DNA of 64,000 nucleotides from positions 1 to 64,000 of the forward strand of contig NZ_JAIELN010000014.1 of assembly GCF_019753045.1 (NCBI RefSeq). Direction: 5' to 3'. Numbering within the stretch: the stretch's first letter is position 1; each line of letters starts with the position of its first letter. This document shows positions 8,234 through 17,402 of this stretch, piece by piece. The DNA comes from Hyphomicrobium sp. (GTDB taxonomy: Bacteria; Pseudomonadota; Alphaproteobacteria; Rhizobiales; Hyphomicrobiaceae). Made by a program: the position numbers and the translations under genes. The notes beneath the pieces are model-generated. The model had not been told where the DNA came from, did no database searches, and saw nothing but the letters and a program-made list of their open reading frames with translations.

Positions 8234-9462
8234 GGACCTCCATTGACTCCCAATGAATTCGGAATGCTTCGCAACGCTTCGCCTCTGGAAGCAGCGACGA
8301 TATTTTCGTAGCGCCTCGCGACCTCGCTACACTGCAAGCGCGGCGCAAAGCGAAGGCGGATTGTTTGCCGGGCGCGCTCTCCCAATCGCCGGCGGAGTTC
8401 TGGATCGCCCATCAGCATCGCGATTTCCATTGCGACCGCCCCAGCATCACGTTCCGCAACGAGCCGGCCGTCCACGCCGTGCGTAATGATTTCGGGAACG
8501 CCGCCGGTGCCGCAGGCTATGACTGGCTTTTGCATCGCCATCGCCTCGGCGATCGCCAGACCAAAGGGCTCGCCATACGAAGGATGAACGAACAGATCGA
8601 ACGCGCGAAGAAACGGCCGGACATCTTTTTGAAATCCACCGAAATGCAGGCGATCGGCGATGCCACCCTCGCGTGCTCTCTTCTCAAATTCCGCCCGGAC
8701 CTCTGGTACATTGGAGCCGAGGATCATGATGTGCAGGTCGGGGTGGGTTTCTCGCAGGAGCGCCACCGCACTAATAAGCTCGAGCTGTCCCTTCCAAGGA
8801 TTCATCCGCGCCGCAATTCCAAGGAGCGGTGCATTTTCAGGAATGCCGAACTGCGCCCGAATGGCCTTCGGCCTTTCAGCTTCTCTTTGAGGGTCGAAGT
8901 GATCGGTGTCGACGGCGTTATAGACCGTATGGATTTTGTCCAGATTAAATCCCATATCGCCTAGGCCGCTTCGGATATAATTCGAGATCGCGAATATGGC
9001 TTTGGCATTCCGCATTCCCCAAAGTGTCGGGCCCGTGTGGTAATTCCCAAGGTGCGAATGCATATGTACAACAGACGCGGCCCCGGTCACGCGCCCGAGC
9101 AAGCTGGCGTAACTGGCATCTCTCGGCCTGTCGGTGGCGTGAATGATTTGTATGCGGTTACGCTTGATGAACGCCGCAGCCCGCGCCAATGACGCAGCGC
9201 TCGGTCCATAGGCAAACGCTTTGCCCAGTATGCCTCTGCTCGCCAGCGCGTCGGCCGGCTTTCCAAGCGGCAGAAACGCGCTCGAAACATGAGGCATCTC
9301 GGCGAAGCGAACTCGCATATCTTCTGCATCTGCCGCCTCGCTGTTGGATAGGACAAAGATCTTAGCTTCGTCGGGCGCGAAATTTTTCATAAGCGCCATG
9401 TGAACTGCAACATCCGCGCCACAGCTGTCGCGAGTATTTAGGAACAGTACGCGGATTGGCAT
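8230..9462 (-). CDS. Family 4 glycosyltransferase
   Basis: A GT-B fold transferase of about 410 residues. It begins MPIRVLFLNTRDSCGAD and ends with the GT4 donor-site signature GEPFGLAIAEAMAMQKPVIAC plus GGVPEII. I chose the ATG at 9462 because the extra 36 residues of the longer frame (from 9570) do not look like a GT4 N-terminus. The first gene of a three-gene minus-strand group with the PhyH-like protein (overlap ATGA) and a GT2. The donor sugar is not predictable. Confidence 0.85.
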   Translation of the reverse strand: MPIRVLFLNTRDSCGADVAVHMALMKNFAPDEAKIFVLSNSEAADAEDMRVRFAEMPHVSSAFLPLGKPADALASRGILGKAFAYGPSAASLARAAAFIKRNRIQIIHATDRPRDASYASLLGRVTGAASVVHMHSHLGNYHTGPTLWGMRNAKAIFAISNYIRSGLGDMGFNLDKIHTVYNAVDTDHFDPQREAERPKAIRAQFGIPENAPLLGIAARMNPWKGQLELISAVALLRETHPDLHIMILGSNVPEVRAEFEKRAREGGIADRLHFGGFQKDVRPFLRAFDLFVHPSYGEPFGLAIAEAMAMQKPVIACGTGGVPEIITHGVDGRLVAERDAGAVAMEIAMLMGDPELRRRLGERARQTIRLRFAPRLQCSEVARRYENIVAASRGEALRSIPNSLGVNGGP

Positions 9463-10175
9463 ATAGTGCCCCGTCGACCCTAGGAGTTTGATATCACCCC
9501 AGAATGCGTTTTTGGCATTCTCGCACGAGAGATAGCACTCTGTCTCGCGACCGCTTATCCCAAGTGCCAACTATGACAAGCAGTCTGCTCACATGTGGAT
9601 AATTGGAAAACGTCTCTTTATTGGACAGTCGAATTGCCAATTCCGGCGAAGTCGACGACCGTAAGGCGTTTGTTCAGAATGCTATTGCGGATTTGATCTC
9701 TTCATAGCCGGCTGCCCAAGTCTCATCACCGACTATAAGCCGTATTTGAGTCCGACCCGCATCATTTTCTAGGCAAAAAGTTAATAGCACAAAGGGTGAT
9801 CCTGCGCACATGGAATTCCACTTGCGGGGGCTCGTGCATTTCGCCCGTCCGATACCGACGGAGATATGCAACCAGATTAACACCGGTTACTTTGACGGTT
9901 TTGCGAACGAAAGTGGAGCAAGCCGGTGAAGCGGCATGGTTTCAGCTGAAAATGCCACGCGAACTTGGTGACGATTGGAATTTCCCGGTGTCACACGCTG
10001 CCGCTAATTATCTTGAGCAGTAGAGTCTTTGAGAACAGCAGCAAATCACTATAATTCATTGACAGTATGTCCGTTACTGCCTCACTGAGATACTTCCCGT
10101 ATTTGGGCCGTCGGACCGACAAACTTAGCCTTCTCGACGCACCGTAACTTCGGATCTGAAACAAGGGACGCCCGT
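9463..10175. other. Long divergent intergenic region
   Basis: About 700 bases between a minus-strand GT4 and a plus-strand acyltransferase, with visibly lower GC than its neighbours around 9570-9800 and 10020-10080. It must hold promoters for both directions, but none is clear. On the minus strand, two adjoining frames around 9674-9980 give protein-like text only if a frameshift near 9800 is allowed. This could be a decayed gene but is not strong enough to call. Confidence 0.45.
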
Positions 10176-10802
10176 ATGTTTGCTCCGTTGGGGCGCCTTC
10201 TTACCGGAGGTTTGGTGACGACTGAACGTAAGATGACGACAGCCGAACTGCTGGACGACTCGCTCGCGCTGTTGCGGGCACGGTGGTATCTCCGCAACGC
10301 GACTTCACTCGGCGAACGCGTGCGCGTGTGGGGCCGGCCCGTTGTTCGAAATTCCGGCAGCCTGATTATTGGTCAGCGGGCCAGCCTGGTGTCAGGCGCG
10401 ATCCCCATTCAGCTCCGCACCGAGCGCGACGGAAAGCTTGAAATCGGGGCGCGAACGTTCATGAACTACGGCTGCTCCATTGAAGCGACGAAGCTCGTCA
10501 GCATCGGGCCGAACTGCAAAATCGGGATGGAAGTCCTCATGATGGACAATGATTTCCATCAGATCGACCCGGTCGAACGAGGCATTCGACCGCCCTCCGC
10601 ACCGATCGTTCTGGAGGAAAACGTATGGCTCGGCGCGCGCGTCATCGTGCTTAGTGGTGTCACGATTGGAGCCAACAGCGTCGTTGCCGCGGGGAGTGTC
10701 GTGACACGCGATATACCCCCACGTTCTGTTGCTGCCGGTCAGCCAGCACGAGTCATTAGATCAATAGATAATTCGGGCAGCACGTCAGCGAGACCCGAAT
10801 AG
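10176..10802 (+). CDS. Left-handed beta-helix acyltransferase (WcaF/maltose-acetyltransferase-like)
   Basis: A 208-residue hexapeptide-repeat acyltransferase. The repeats are seen from about residue 60 on (GSLIIGQRASLVSG, KLEIGARTFMNYG, LVSIGPNCKIG, ENVWLGARVIVLSGVTIGANSVVAAGSVVTRD). MMDNDFHQIDP carries the likely catalytic His. AAGQPARVIR is the usual C-terminal signature. Known members O-acetylate sugars with acetyl-CoA. AAGGGA precedes the ATG. It heads a plus-strand run with GT4, Wzx and the BNR protein. Confidence 0.85.
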   Translation: MFAPLGRLLTGGLVTTERKMTTAELLDDSLALLRARWYLRNATSLGERVRVWGRPVVRNSGSLIIGQRASLVSGAIPIQLRTERDGKLEIGARTFMNYGCSIEATKLVSIGPNCKIGMEVLMMDNDFHQIDPVERGIRPPSAPIVLEENVWLGARVIVLSGVTIGANSVVAAGSVVTRDIPPRSVAAGQPARVIRSIDNSGSTSARPE

Positions 10803-10824
10803 GCATGATCGACGGCCATCCTGA

Positions 10825-11940
10825 GTGCCGTTCGACAATCATACTGGGACTGTCGTGCAAACTGAACAAAGTGATCGAACAAAGCAGGTATTGCTGACGG
10901 TATCCGGGACTATCCCGCAGGATCTGCCCGCTCAGATAGCGGGCGGCCAACGTCCGCGTGCAGACTACTTGGAGCTCGCGCGCGGTCTCAAGGCCGATAT
11001 TCTTGACTACACGAAGGCAAGAACTGTTGTTGGAGGCTTGGCGCCGGTTCTAGAGCGGCTGGGCGGAGCGAACTTGGTCCTCGCATACGCCTGCTGGAAA
11101 CTGCGTTCACAGTATAGATTGATACTCACTGACGGCGAACAGATCGGATTGCCGTTAGCCGCGTTAATGAAGGTTACGCCAGGCTATCGGCCGCGCCATT
11201 TCATGATTACGCATATCATCTCAGTCCCCAAGAAGGCGCTGATCCTGGACGTTCTGAGGCTACACAGTCAGATCGATGGTTTTATCGTCTATAGCCGCTG
11301 GCAAAAGCGTTTCATCAAAGACCGCTGGCGCTTAGACGACAGTCGGGTGCTTTTCACACCTTTTATGGTGGATGATCAGTTCTTTGCCCCGGGCAAAGTC
11401 GAGCCCAAATCGTCACCTCGACCGCTCATTTGTGCGGTGGGACTCGAACGGCGTGACTATCCGACACTGCTCAAGTCGGTAGAGGGTCTGGATCTTGACT
11501 TAGTGATTGCGGCGGCGTCGCCATGGTCCAAGCGAAAGGACTCGACGACTGGGCAGCACATCCCCGGCAACGTCACTGTACGTAAATTCGACCAGTACGC
11601 GTTGCGGCAGCTTTATGCGGATGCCCGCTTCGTTGTCATGCCGCTGGAGCCGGTCGACTTTCAGGCGGGAGTGACCGCCATTCTCGAAGCCATGGCCATG
11701 GGCAAGGCAGTCATTTGCTCGCGCGTTCCCGGCCAGACCGATGTCATCGTCGATAACGAGAATGGCCGTTATGTACCCGTGGGCGATGCGTCAGCATTGC
11801 GTGAAGAAATCTCGCGCCTCTTGGCCGAACCAGAGGACGCTGCGCGTCTCGGCAACAATGGGCGCAGGCTCGTCGAAAATGAGATGAACCTTGACCATTA
11901 TGTAAATCGCCTGGCCAATTTCCTGAACGCGGTGCCATAA
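10825..11940 (+). CDS. Family 4 glycosyltransferase
   Basis: A GT-B transferase of 361-371 residues. The C-terminal half contains RPLICAVGLERRDYPTLL, a variant of the GT4 linker, and then FQAGVTAILEAMAMGKAVICS with GQTDVIVDNENGRYVP, the donor-binding site. The annotated GTG at 10825 could be replaced by a GTG at 10855 (VQTEQSDRTK); the first ten residues look unlike the family. It starts 22 bases after the acyltransferase gene, so these are likely co-transcribed. It adds a sugar to the EPS unit; donor unknown. Confidence 0.85.
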   Translation: MPFDNHTGTVVQTEQSDRTKQVLLTVSGTIPQDLPAQIAGGQRPRADYLELARGLKADILDYTKARTVVGGLAPVLERLGGANLVLAYACWKLRSQYRLILTDGEQIGLPLAALMKVTPGYRPRHFMITHIISVPKKALILDVLRLHSQIDGFIVYSRWQKRFIKDRWRLDDSRVLFTPFMVDDQFFAPGKVEPKSSPRPLICAVGLERRDYPTLLKSVEGLDLDLVIAAASPWSKRKDSTTGQHIPGNVTVRKFDQYALRQLYADARFVVMPLEPVDFQAGVTAILEAMAMGKAVICSRVPGQTDVIVDNENGRYVPVGDASALREEISRLLAEPEDAARLGNNGRRLVENEMNLDHYVNRLANFLNAVP

Positions 11941-12133
11941 GATTGATTAGGAATATTGAGATACTCTGAATAGGGCTAGGCAATCCGGTATCGCTTGGAA
12001 CAGCAGGCCAACGGACGAAATAGTGCTGCGCCCAATTAGCCTTGGATACGGCTGACGCTTCACAATTTATGGCACTGCGATATATGGTTCAGCCTGGCCG
12101 AGTATCGATTTTTTACCACGACCGGAGCAGCCC

Positions 12134-13627
12134 GTGAAATCAAACACCACTAGGCTTCTGGTTCGTAACGTCTTTCACCTTGGAATTGGCCAAGTCGCAT
12201 CCACGATCCTCGGCGTCCTTCTGACTGCGGTCCTTGGGCGCGCGTTGGGCGCCGCAGATTTTGGCGTTCTTTACTCCGTTTTAGCAATTACAGCATTCGT
12301 CGCCGTGGCAATCGATTGGGGCCAAACCCAATATCTCGTAAGAGAGGTGGCCCGAGGGCGCCCTGACGAACCCGAGTTGATTGGAAGTGCGCTCGCAATT
12401 CGACTGGCAACAACCGTCGTCGGCTGTGCGGTCGCGGTCGCCATTGCGTCGGCTCTGGGTTACAGCGAACACATAGTACTGCTGACGCTCTTGGCAATGA
12501 TCGCCGGGTTGCCGGTCATCCTATACGCTCCGCTCAGCTTTAAATTTCGCGGCAAAGACCGGATGGATATCGATGCCTTTGCCAATATCGCTGGTAAGGC
12601 ACTGACGCTGATCGCTTGCGCCATAGCTTTGCACTTTGGCGGTGGGCTGACGGATGTCATTCTGATGCAAGGCGTTGGCGGCATCTCAACGCTATTGGTC
12701 GGAGCATTCTTTGCCCTGCGGCTGGGTTTTGAAGTCAAAGCTCCCAGCACGAAAGTGGTTCGTGAAATTATGGAGCACGGGGTCCCGATCACGGCATTTT
12801 CGCTTGTGATCGCCTCGCAGCCCTTTGTCGAAATAATGATGCTGTCTGCCTTCGCCGGGCCGGCAGTCGTCGGATGGTACGGCGCGTCTCGTACCATATT
12901 CGGCATAATCAGCTCGCCGGCGACGATCATGCTAACGGCCTTCTTTCCTGAGCTTTCGCGTGCGTCGCGCTCGTTGCCGGACCTCCGGCGCATGATCGAT
13001 GCGACCGCACGGGTCCTATTCATTGCAGCCGCACTGGCGTCCTCAGCTCTCTATCTTTTCGCCGATCACGTCGTTGCGATCATCTACGGGAAGGGCCACT
13101 TCGAGCAAACCGCATCGATACTGCGCGCGAGCGCCGTCTTTATCCCTCTGTTGTTCTTCGTGCTTTTGCTGGCAACCGCCATGACCGCGGTTGGCCGGAA
13201 TAAGGCAATGGTCGGTATAAGTATTGTCAGGATCGTATTCTGTGTGGTTCTGGGCTGGTTCCTGATCGGCTACGGACAGCAGCACTACGGCAATGGGGCC
13301 ATTTTCCTCGTGATTATAGCTGGTGTCGCGGAAATACCGGCAATGATTGCGTGTTTGGTTTTGCTGCCGCGGGGAGCAGTCGGGAAAACCACAACTTTGA
13401 ATCTGGTGCGGGCTTGCGTTACCGCGATCTGCACGGTTCTGCCGCTTGCGCTCGTGGGGCCACTGCAGCTCTGGTACCTCATACCGCTCTTTGCGCTGAT
13501 GTTCGCACTGGCTGCGATGGCTACTAGGCTCGTTTTGCCGAGCGATCTACAGCACGCGTTGGATATAGCTCGCGAAGGAGTGTCAGGCCTTCGGAGACCG
13601 AAACCCCAGCTGACGCCCGGCGCCTGA
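12134..13627 (+). CDS. Wzx-type polysaccharide flippase (MOP superfamily)
   Basis: A 497-residue protein with 12-14 hydrophobic segments, the size and pattern of the polysaccharide transport branch of the MATE/MOP superfamily. The N-terminus NVFHLGIGQVASTILGVLLT and GRALGAADFGVLYSV are typical. It should move undecaprenyl-linked repeat units across the inner membrane for polymerisation by the Wzy-like protein at 15148-16476. A GTG start is used, with GGAG 7 bases upstream. It is followed after 31 bases by the secreted BNR protein. Confidence 0.9.
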   Translation: MKSNTTRLLVRNVFHLGIGQVASTILGVLLTAVLGRALGAADFGVLYSVLAITAFVAVAIDWGQTQYLVREVARGRPDEPELIGSALAIRLATTVVGCAVAVAIASALGYSEHIVLLTLLAMIAGLPVILYAPLSFKFRGKDRMDIDAFANIAGKALTLIACAIALHFGGGLTDVILMQGVGGISTLLVGAFFALRLGFEVKAPSTKVVREIMEHGVPITAFSLVIASQPFVEIMMLSAFAGPAVVGWYGASRTIFGIISSPATIMLTAFFPELSRASRSLPDLRRMIDATARVLFIAAALASSALYLFADHVVAIIYGKGHFEQTASILRASAVFIPLLFFVLLLATAMTAVGRNKAMVGISIVRIVFCVVLGWFLIGYGQQHYGNGAIFLVIIAGVAEIPAMIACLVLLPRGAVGKTTTLNLVRACVTAICTVLPLALVGPLQLWYLIPLFALMFALAAMATRLVLPSDLQHALDIAREGVSGLRRPKPQLTPGA

Positions 13628-13658
13628 AGGCGTTAGTTGGGAAAAAAGGGATATTCGC

Positions 13659-15137
13659 GTGATGTCGCTCGTGACGGTCTCTGCCGCACTCTTGGTGGCG
13701 GCTCAAAGCAGCAGTCCGCTCAAATTTCAGCTACAGGGCCTGGGCCAGGGTCATTCAACGCAAGTCGCCGCTTCGGATGCTTCGCCCGCTCCTTCGGAAG
13801 AGGCGTCGGCATCACAGCAGAAGCCGGCCGTAATCATTCTCCAGGGCGACATCGCGCTCCAGCCCAATAAATCCTTGAAATTCACTGCGAGCGTGAGCGG
13901 AAATCCGAGCGGCGAGGTCATTTGGTCCATCCGGGAGTCCGCCGCCGGCGGATCGATCTCGGCCGACGGCGTTTACAGCGCCCCAGGTACGCCGGGCGTC
14001 TATCATGTCGTGGCGACGAGTGCCGCGCTCACCAAGAGCGATGAGGTCACAGTCACTGTGGCTGATGCAATTGAATGGCAGAATATTACTCCGCCGATCT
14101 CGCTTGATTTCAATAATCCGCCGAACAATTACGGCACGCAGATCGTTCTCTCGAGCCCGTCGGAGCCCACCACGCTCTATGTCGGCACAAATTACCAGGG
14201 CGTCTGGAAGAGCTTCAACAGCGGGAAAACCTGGTTCAAAGCCAACGTGGGGCTGCCGTCCGACCCTAACAATATCTATTTCGACGCCGATGGTCGTAGC
14301 GCCGGCAAAGGCGATGGCTGCGCAAGCATTGAACACAGAAATTGGGCGATGGCGATCGACCCGACGGATGCCGACGTCGTCTACACGAGCGATGGATTTG
14401 GCTGTGCGCAGGGCCTTTGGAAAACCACGAACGGCGGGGCAACGTGGCAACAAATGTTTTCACCCGACGTCGTCAAGCAGACGACGAATGACATCGGTTC
14501 AATCCATATCGATCCGTCGAACCATTTGCACATCCTCGTCGGGTCCCATAGCGCTTGGGCTCGAACCCCCGGCGCGGCCGGCGTTTGGGAAAGCGAGGAT
14601 GGCGGCAAGACCTGGAAACTTCATCCGCTGCCGGAGGCACTCGGGCCGTCGTACCATCATGCGCTTTTCCTGGATTCGAAAACTTGGATCGTGAATACGC
14701 AGGATGCAGGAATCTGGCGTTCAGCTGACTCTGGCATGACGTGGAATAAGGTCAGCTCCTTCAGCAAACCCCACGGAGGAAGCAACCTTTACCGTTCCCG
14801 AAACGGTGTGTTTTTTCTAGGTGGCAACAATCGCCTCCTTCGTTCGGAGGACTTCGGGTTGACATGGTCCGACGCCGGAGCGCCCTTCACCCAGGACGGC
14901 TACATGGGCGTAATTGGAGATGGGACCTATATCTACACAGCCACCGCCAACACCGGAAAGAGCACCACCGGCCCGGTTCAATATCTCTACTCGCTTGAAT
15001 CCGATGGCGCGAACTGGAAGCCTTACAATTCGCAAACGTTCGGCAACGGCCCAATGAGCATGACCTCCGATGCTCAAAACGGCGTGGTGTTCTCATCGAA
15101 CTGGAACGCCGGGGTCTGGAAGCTCACGGGGCGCTAG
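13659..15137 (+). CDS. Secreted BNR/Asp-box beta-propeller protein with Ig-like domain
   Basis: A 492-residue protein with a short hydrophobic N-terminus that could be a signal peptide. About residues 55-130 look like a bacterial Ig-like domain (ISADGVYSAPGTPGVYHVVAT). The rest carries five Asp-box motifs of the SxDxGxTW type: SFNSGKTW, TTNGGATW, SEDGGKTW, SADSGMTW and SEDFGLTW. This is a sialidase/VPS10-like propeller. The family binds or cleaves glycans; no catalytic set can be named. It follows the flippase gene closely, so a role in trimming or binding the secreted polymer is plausible. Confidence 0.8.
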   Translation: MMSLVTVSAALLVAAQSSSPLKFQLQGLGQGHSTQVAASDASPAPSEEASASQQKPAVIILQGDIALQPNKSLKFTASVSGNPSGEVIWSIRESAAGGSISADGVYSAPGTPGVYHVVATSAALTKSDEVTVTVADAIEWQNITPPISLDFNNPPNNYGTQIVLSSPSEPTTLYVGTNYQGVWKSFNSGKTWFKANVGLPSDPNNIYFDADGRSAGKGDGCASIEHRNWAMAIDPTDADVVYTSDGFGCAQGLWKTTNGGATWQQMFSPDVVKQTTNDIGSIHIDPSNHLHILVGSHSAWARTPGAAGVWESEDGGKTWKLHPLPEALGPSYHHALFLDSKTWIVNTQDAGIWRSADSGMTWNKVSSFSKPHGGSNLYRSRNGVFFLGGNNRLLRSEDFGLTWSDAGAPFTQDGYMGVIGDGTYIYTATANTGKSTTGPVQYLYSLESDGANWKPYNSQTFGNGPMSMTSDAQNGVVFSSNWNAGVWKLTGR

Positions 15138-15147
15138 GCCCAAATTA

Positions 15148-16476
15148 TCAGCGAGCCCGCGGCACTGCAGGAGCGCTCCGGGCAGCTCCTACAAGGCGTC
15201 TATTGCCAAAATTCCTCGTTGACTGGATCGCCGATTGCCCCGGACGCAGTGCTGGCCGCATGCTCGGCAGCGAATCTCGAACCGATGCCGCTACCACGAT
15301 GAGGTACAAGAACCAGACAGGCGTTGTCGTGAGCCACGCGGAATCCGTGAGGTTGATGAGAATGACAAAGAGCTCGATTGATAAATAGCCCCATGCCCGG
15401 ACTGGATCCTTGCGCCTCACGCGTTCCAGGTAATGCAACGATGCGTAGATAAAAATCAAAAATATCCAATAGCCGATCCGGCCGGTTTCAAGTTTGACCT
15501 GCAGATACCCGCTATGGCTTGAGGGCATGTCCTTGATGTATCCCGGCGCCTGCTCTTGCGGCGAATTCGGGACGAAGTAATACGAGTGAAATCCCCATCC
15601 AAGCCAAGGCCTGTGCGATATCTGATAGTTTGTGAAACCCCATATGCCCGTACGCCCGGTGAGGGTCGCGTCTCCATAAAGCCTGTAGCCAATCTTCTCG
15701 ATGGGATTGCTGACGAACAACGACGCAAATACGACGGCGGCTACGATGTAAGCGGGAGTGATCCGGAGTCTTTTGCAAGCAATCAACATGAGCCACGAGC
15801 AGCCGATGGAGAACAGTGCAAATGCCGTGGCGCTCTTTGATTGACTTGCCAGAACGAGCCAGACGCCCATTCCAATCGTGACAAGAGCGAGGTACCTCCG
15901 CCAGCCGCGGAACAACAGCTCATGACTCGAGAGAATAATTCCCGACGCGGCAAGGATGCCGAGCTCCTGCTTGTGTGTGAAATATCCGGGATGACCGATC
16001 GGACTGGCCGGCGTGGTCAAGACATAGATACCGCTGATCGCAAGAGCGATAGCAGTGCAAACGTGCAATCCAGGGATGATGTGCGACGTGCGGATGGGCA
16101 GGGCGAATGGCGCCACAATGACAATCGTGGACAGGATTGCGACGACAACACGACTGAAGGCGAAATACGGACTGTACGCCCAAATGACGCTTGCGGCCGC
16201 GAACAAAAAATACGCGACCAGACTCAAGATCGGTACGGATCGGAGGAACCGGCTATCTACTCGCGGCAAATTCTGCAGAACGAGTGTCAGCGTGACCGCG
16301 GCCACTATTGGCCACAACAGAATGTTCTCCGTACGCCCCTTTCCGTCATCGGGCATAAACGGCAGCACCAGCAATATATAAAAAAATGCGAACACGGGCA
16401 TGGCTGCCAGCATTGCGGCGCCCGGAAAACTGCTGCTGGGGGATTGGGCCGTTCTCGCGCGGGAAATGTTTGGCAT
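15148..16476 (-). CDS. O-antigen ligase/polymerase family protein (Wzy-like)
   Basis: A 442-residue membrane protein with about ten to twelve segments. A large periplasmic loop holds LTGRTGIWGFTNYQI, HRPWLGWGFHSYYFV and PSSHSGYLQVKLETG, the Wzy_C/WaaL signature including the conserved Arg and His. It should polymerise the flipped repeat units or ligate the chain. It converges on the BNR gene (10-base gap) and is divergent from an acyltransferase gene. With Wzx and the WcaJ-type transferase it completes a Wzx/Wzy assembly line. Confidence 0.9.
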   Translation of the reverse strand: MPNISRARTAQSPSSSFPGAAMLAAMPVFAFFYILLVLPFMPDDGKGRTENILLWPIVAAVTLTLVLQNLPRVDSRFLRSVPILSLVAYFLFAAASVIWAYSPYFAFSRVVVAILSTIVIVAPFALPIRTSHIIPGLHVCTAIALAISGIYVLTTPASPIGHPGYFTHKQELGILAASGIILSSHELLFRGWRRYLALVTIGMGVWLVLASQSKSATAFALFSIGCSWLMLIACKRLRITPAYIVAAVVFASLFVSNPIEKIGYRLYGDATLTGRTGIWGFTNYQISHRPWLGWGFHSYYFVPNSPQEQAPGYIKDMPSSHSGYLQVKLETGRIGYWIFLIFIYASLHYLERVRRKDPVRAWGYLSIELFVILINLTDSAWLTTTPVWFLYLIVVAASVRDSLPSMRPALRPGQSAIQSTRNFGNRRLVGAARSAPAVPRAR

Positions 16477-16828
16477 TCCGGAGCCACTTGTGTTCGAAAT
16501 TGAAGCTTCGGAAACTCGTCTAAGTATCCGGGCGACCGTGAAAGGCAGAACCGATATCGACGCTTACTTGAAGGTTTTCACAATATTTTTCCTCTACAAA
16601 GCCTAATACACTGTGACACGCGCCGAGTGTCAACGTGCGTGAGATATCAGTCTAAATGGGCGGCACGACGGTCACTCCAGATCGGGGGCGTAAAGAAATT
16701 GCTGCGGCATTCGAGCGGTCACTTCTTTTCCTCGTTATCGATATGCGACGGCCTTCTGCCAATGGATTAAGCGACCGATGTCGGGAGCCTCCGGGAGCTG
16801 CTTCGCCCAGTTGAAGAGGAAGTGTTAA
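16477..16828. other. Divergent intergenic region
   Basis: A 352-base gap between the wzy-like gene and a plus-strand acyltransferase gene. It must contain promoters for both, but I see no clear -35/-10 pair, repeat or RNA gene. A 68-codon plus-strand frame (16400-16606) overlaps the wzy start antisense and is not supported. Confidence 0.5.
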
Positions 16829-17374
16829 GTGATCAGGCTTCTTGACGTGCCCCTTAGCCTATGGGCCACGGCCAAATTTCGCCTAGCCGGTGCCCGTTCT
16901 GCCATCGTGACGGTGGACGGGAAGCGGCCGGTGATCCTCGCTACCGGATCGATCTCGTGTGGACGCTTGTTTCTACGCTGCAAGACTGTGCCGGTTGAAA
17001 TCGGCGCCGGCAAGAATGCGTCGCTGGTGCTCGGCGAGCGCGTCTTTATCAATACCGGCGCGACCGTCATCGCCACCCAAAGCATCGTCATCGGCGACGA
17101 CTGCCTGATCGGGGATTTCGTCGCCATCTTCGATACGGACCACCATCAGCTCGAGCCGTCACGGCCAATCCGGGTTGCCCCTGTCCGCCTCGGCAAAAAC
17201 GTCTGGATCGGCCGTTCTGCAACGATCCTTCCCGGGGTGACTATCGGCGATCATGCGGTTATCGCCGCGGGATCGATCGTGACGGAAGATGTTCCGGCGC
17301 GGACCGTAGTAGGGGGGGTACCGGCTCGGCCGATCCGCACGCTGGATATTCCTGATGGTTGGCGCCGCGAGTGA
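16829..17374 (+). CDS. Left-handed beta-helix acyltransferase
   Basis: A 181-residue hexapeptide-repeat protein with GTG start and AGAGGAAG upstream. Repeats run through the middle (VEIGAGKNASLVLG, SIVIGDDCLIGD, KNVWIGRSATILPGVTIGDHAVIAAGSIV). IFDTDHHQLEP holds the likely catalytic His. VVGGVPARPIR is the usual end motif. It resembles the acyltransferase at 10176-10802 in layout but is shorter and not a recent duplicate. It may O-acetylate the EPS. It is a lone plus-strand gene between two minus-strand groups. Confidence 0.85.
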   Translation: MIRLLDVPLSLWATAKFRLAGARSAIVTVDGKRPVILATGSISCGRLFLRCKTVPVEIGAGKNASLVLGERVFINTGATVIATQSIVIGDDCLIGDFVAIFDTDHHQLEPSRPIRVAPVRLGKNVWIGRSATILPGVTIGDHAVIAAGSIVTEDVPARTVVGGVPARPIRTLDIPDGWRRE

Positions 17375-17402
17375 CGAAGGCAACCGCAGCGCTAGCCTCC
17401 TC

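Noticed and set aside
9674-10023. Possible decayed gene on the minus strand, with two protein-like frames joined by a frameshift near 9800, and an overlapping plus-strand frame (9796-10023).
   Set aside because: Neither frame matches a family I recognise, codon use is AT-rich and unlike its neighbours, and both strands look equally protein-like, so chance cannot be excluded.
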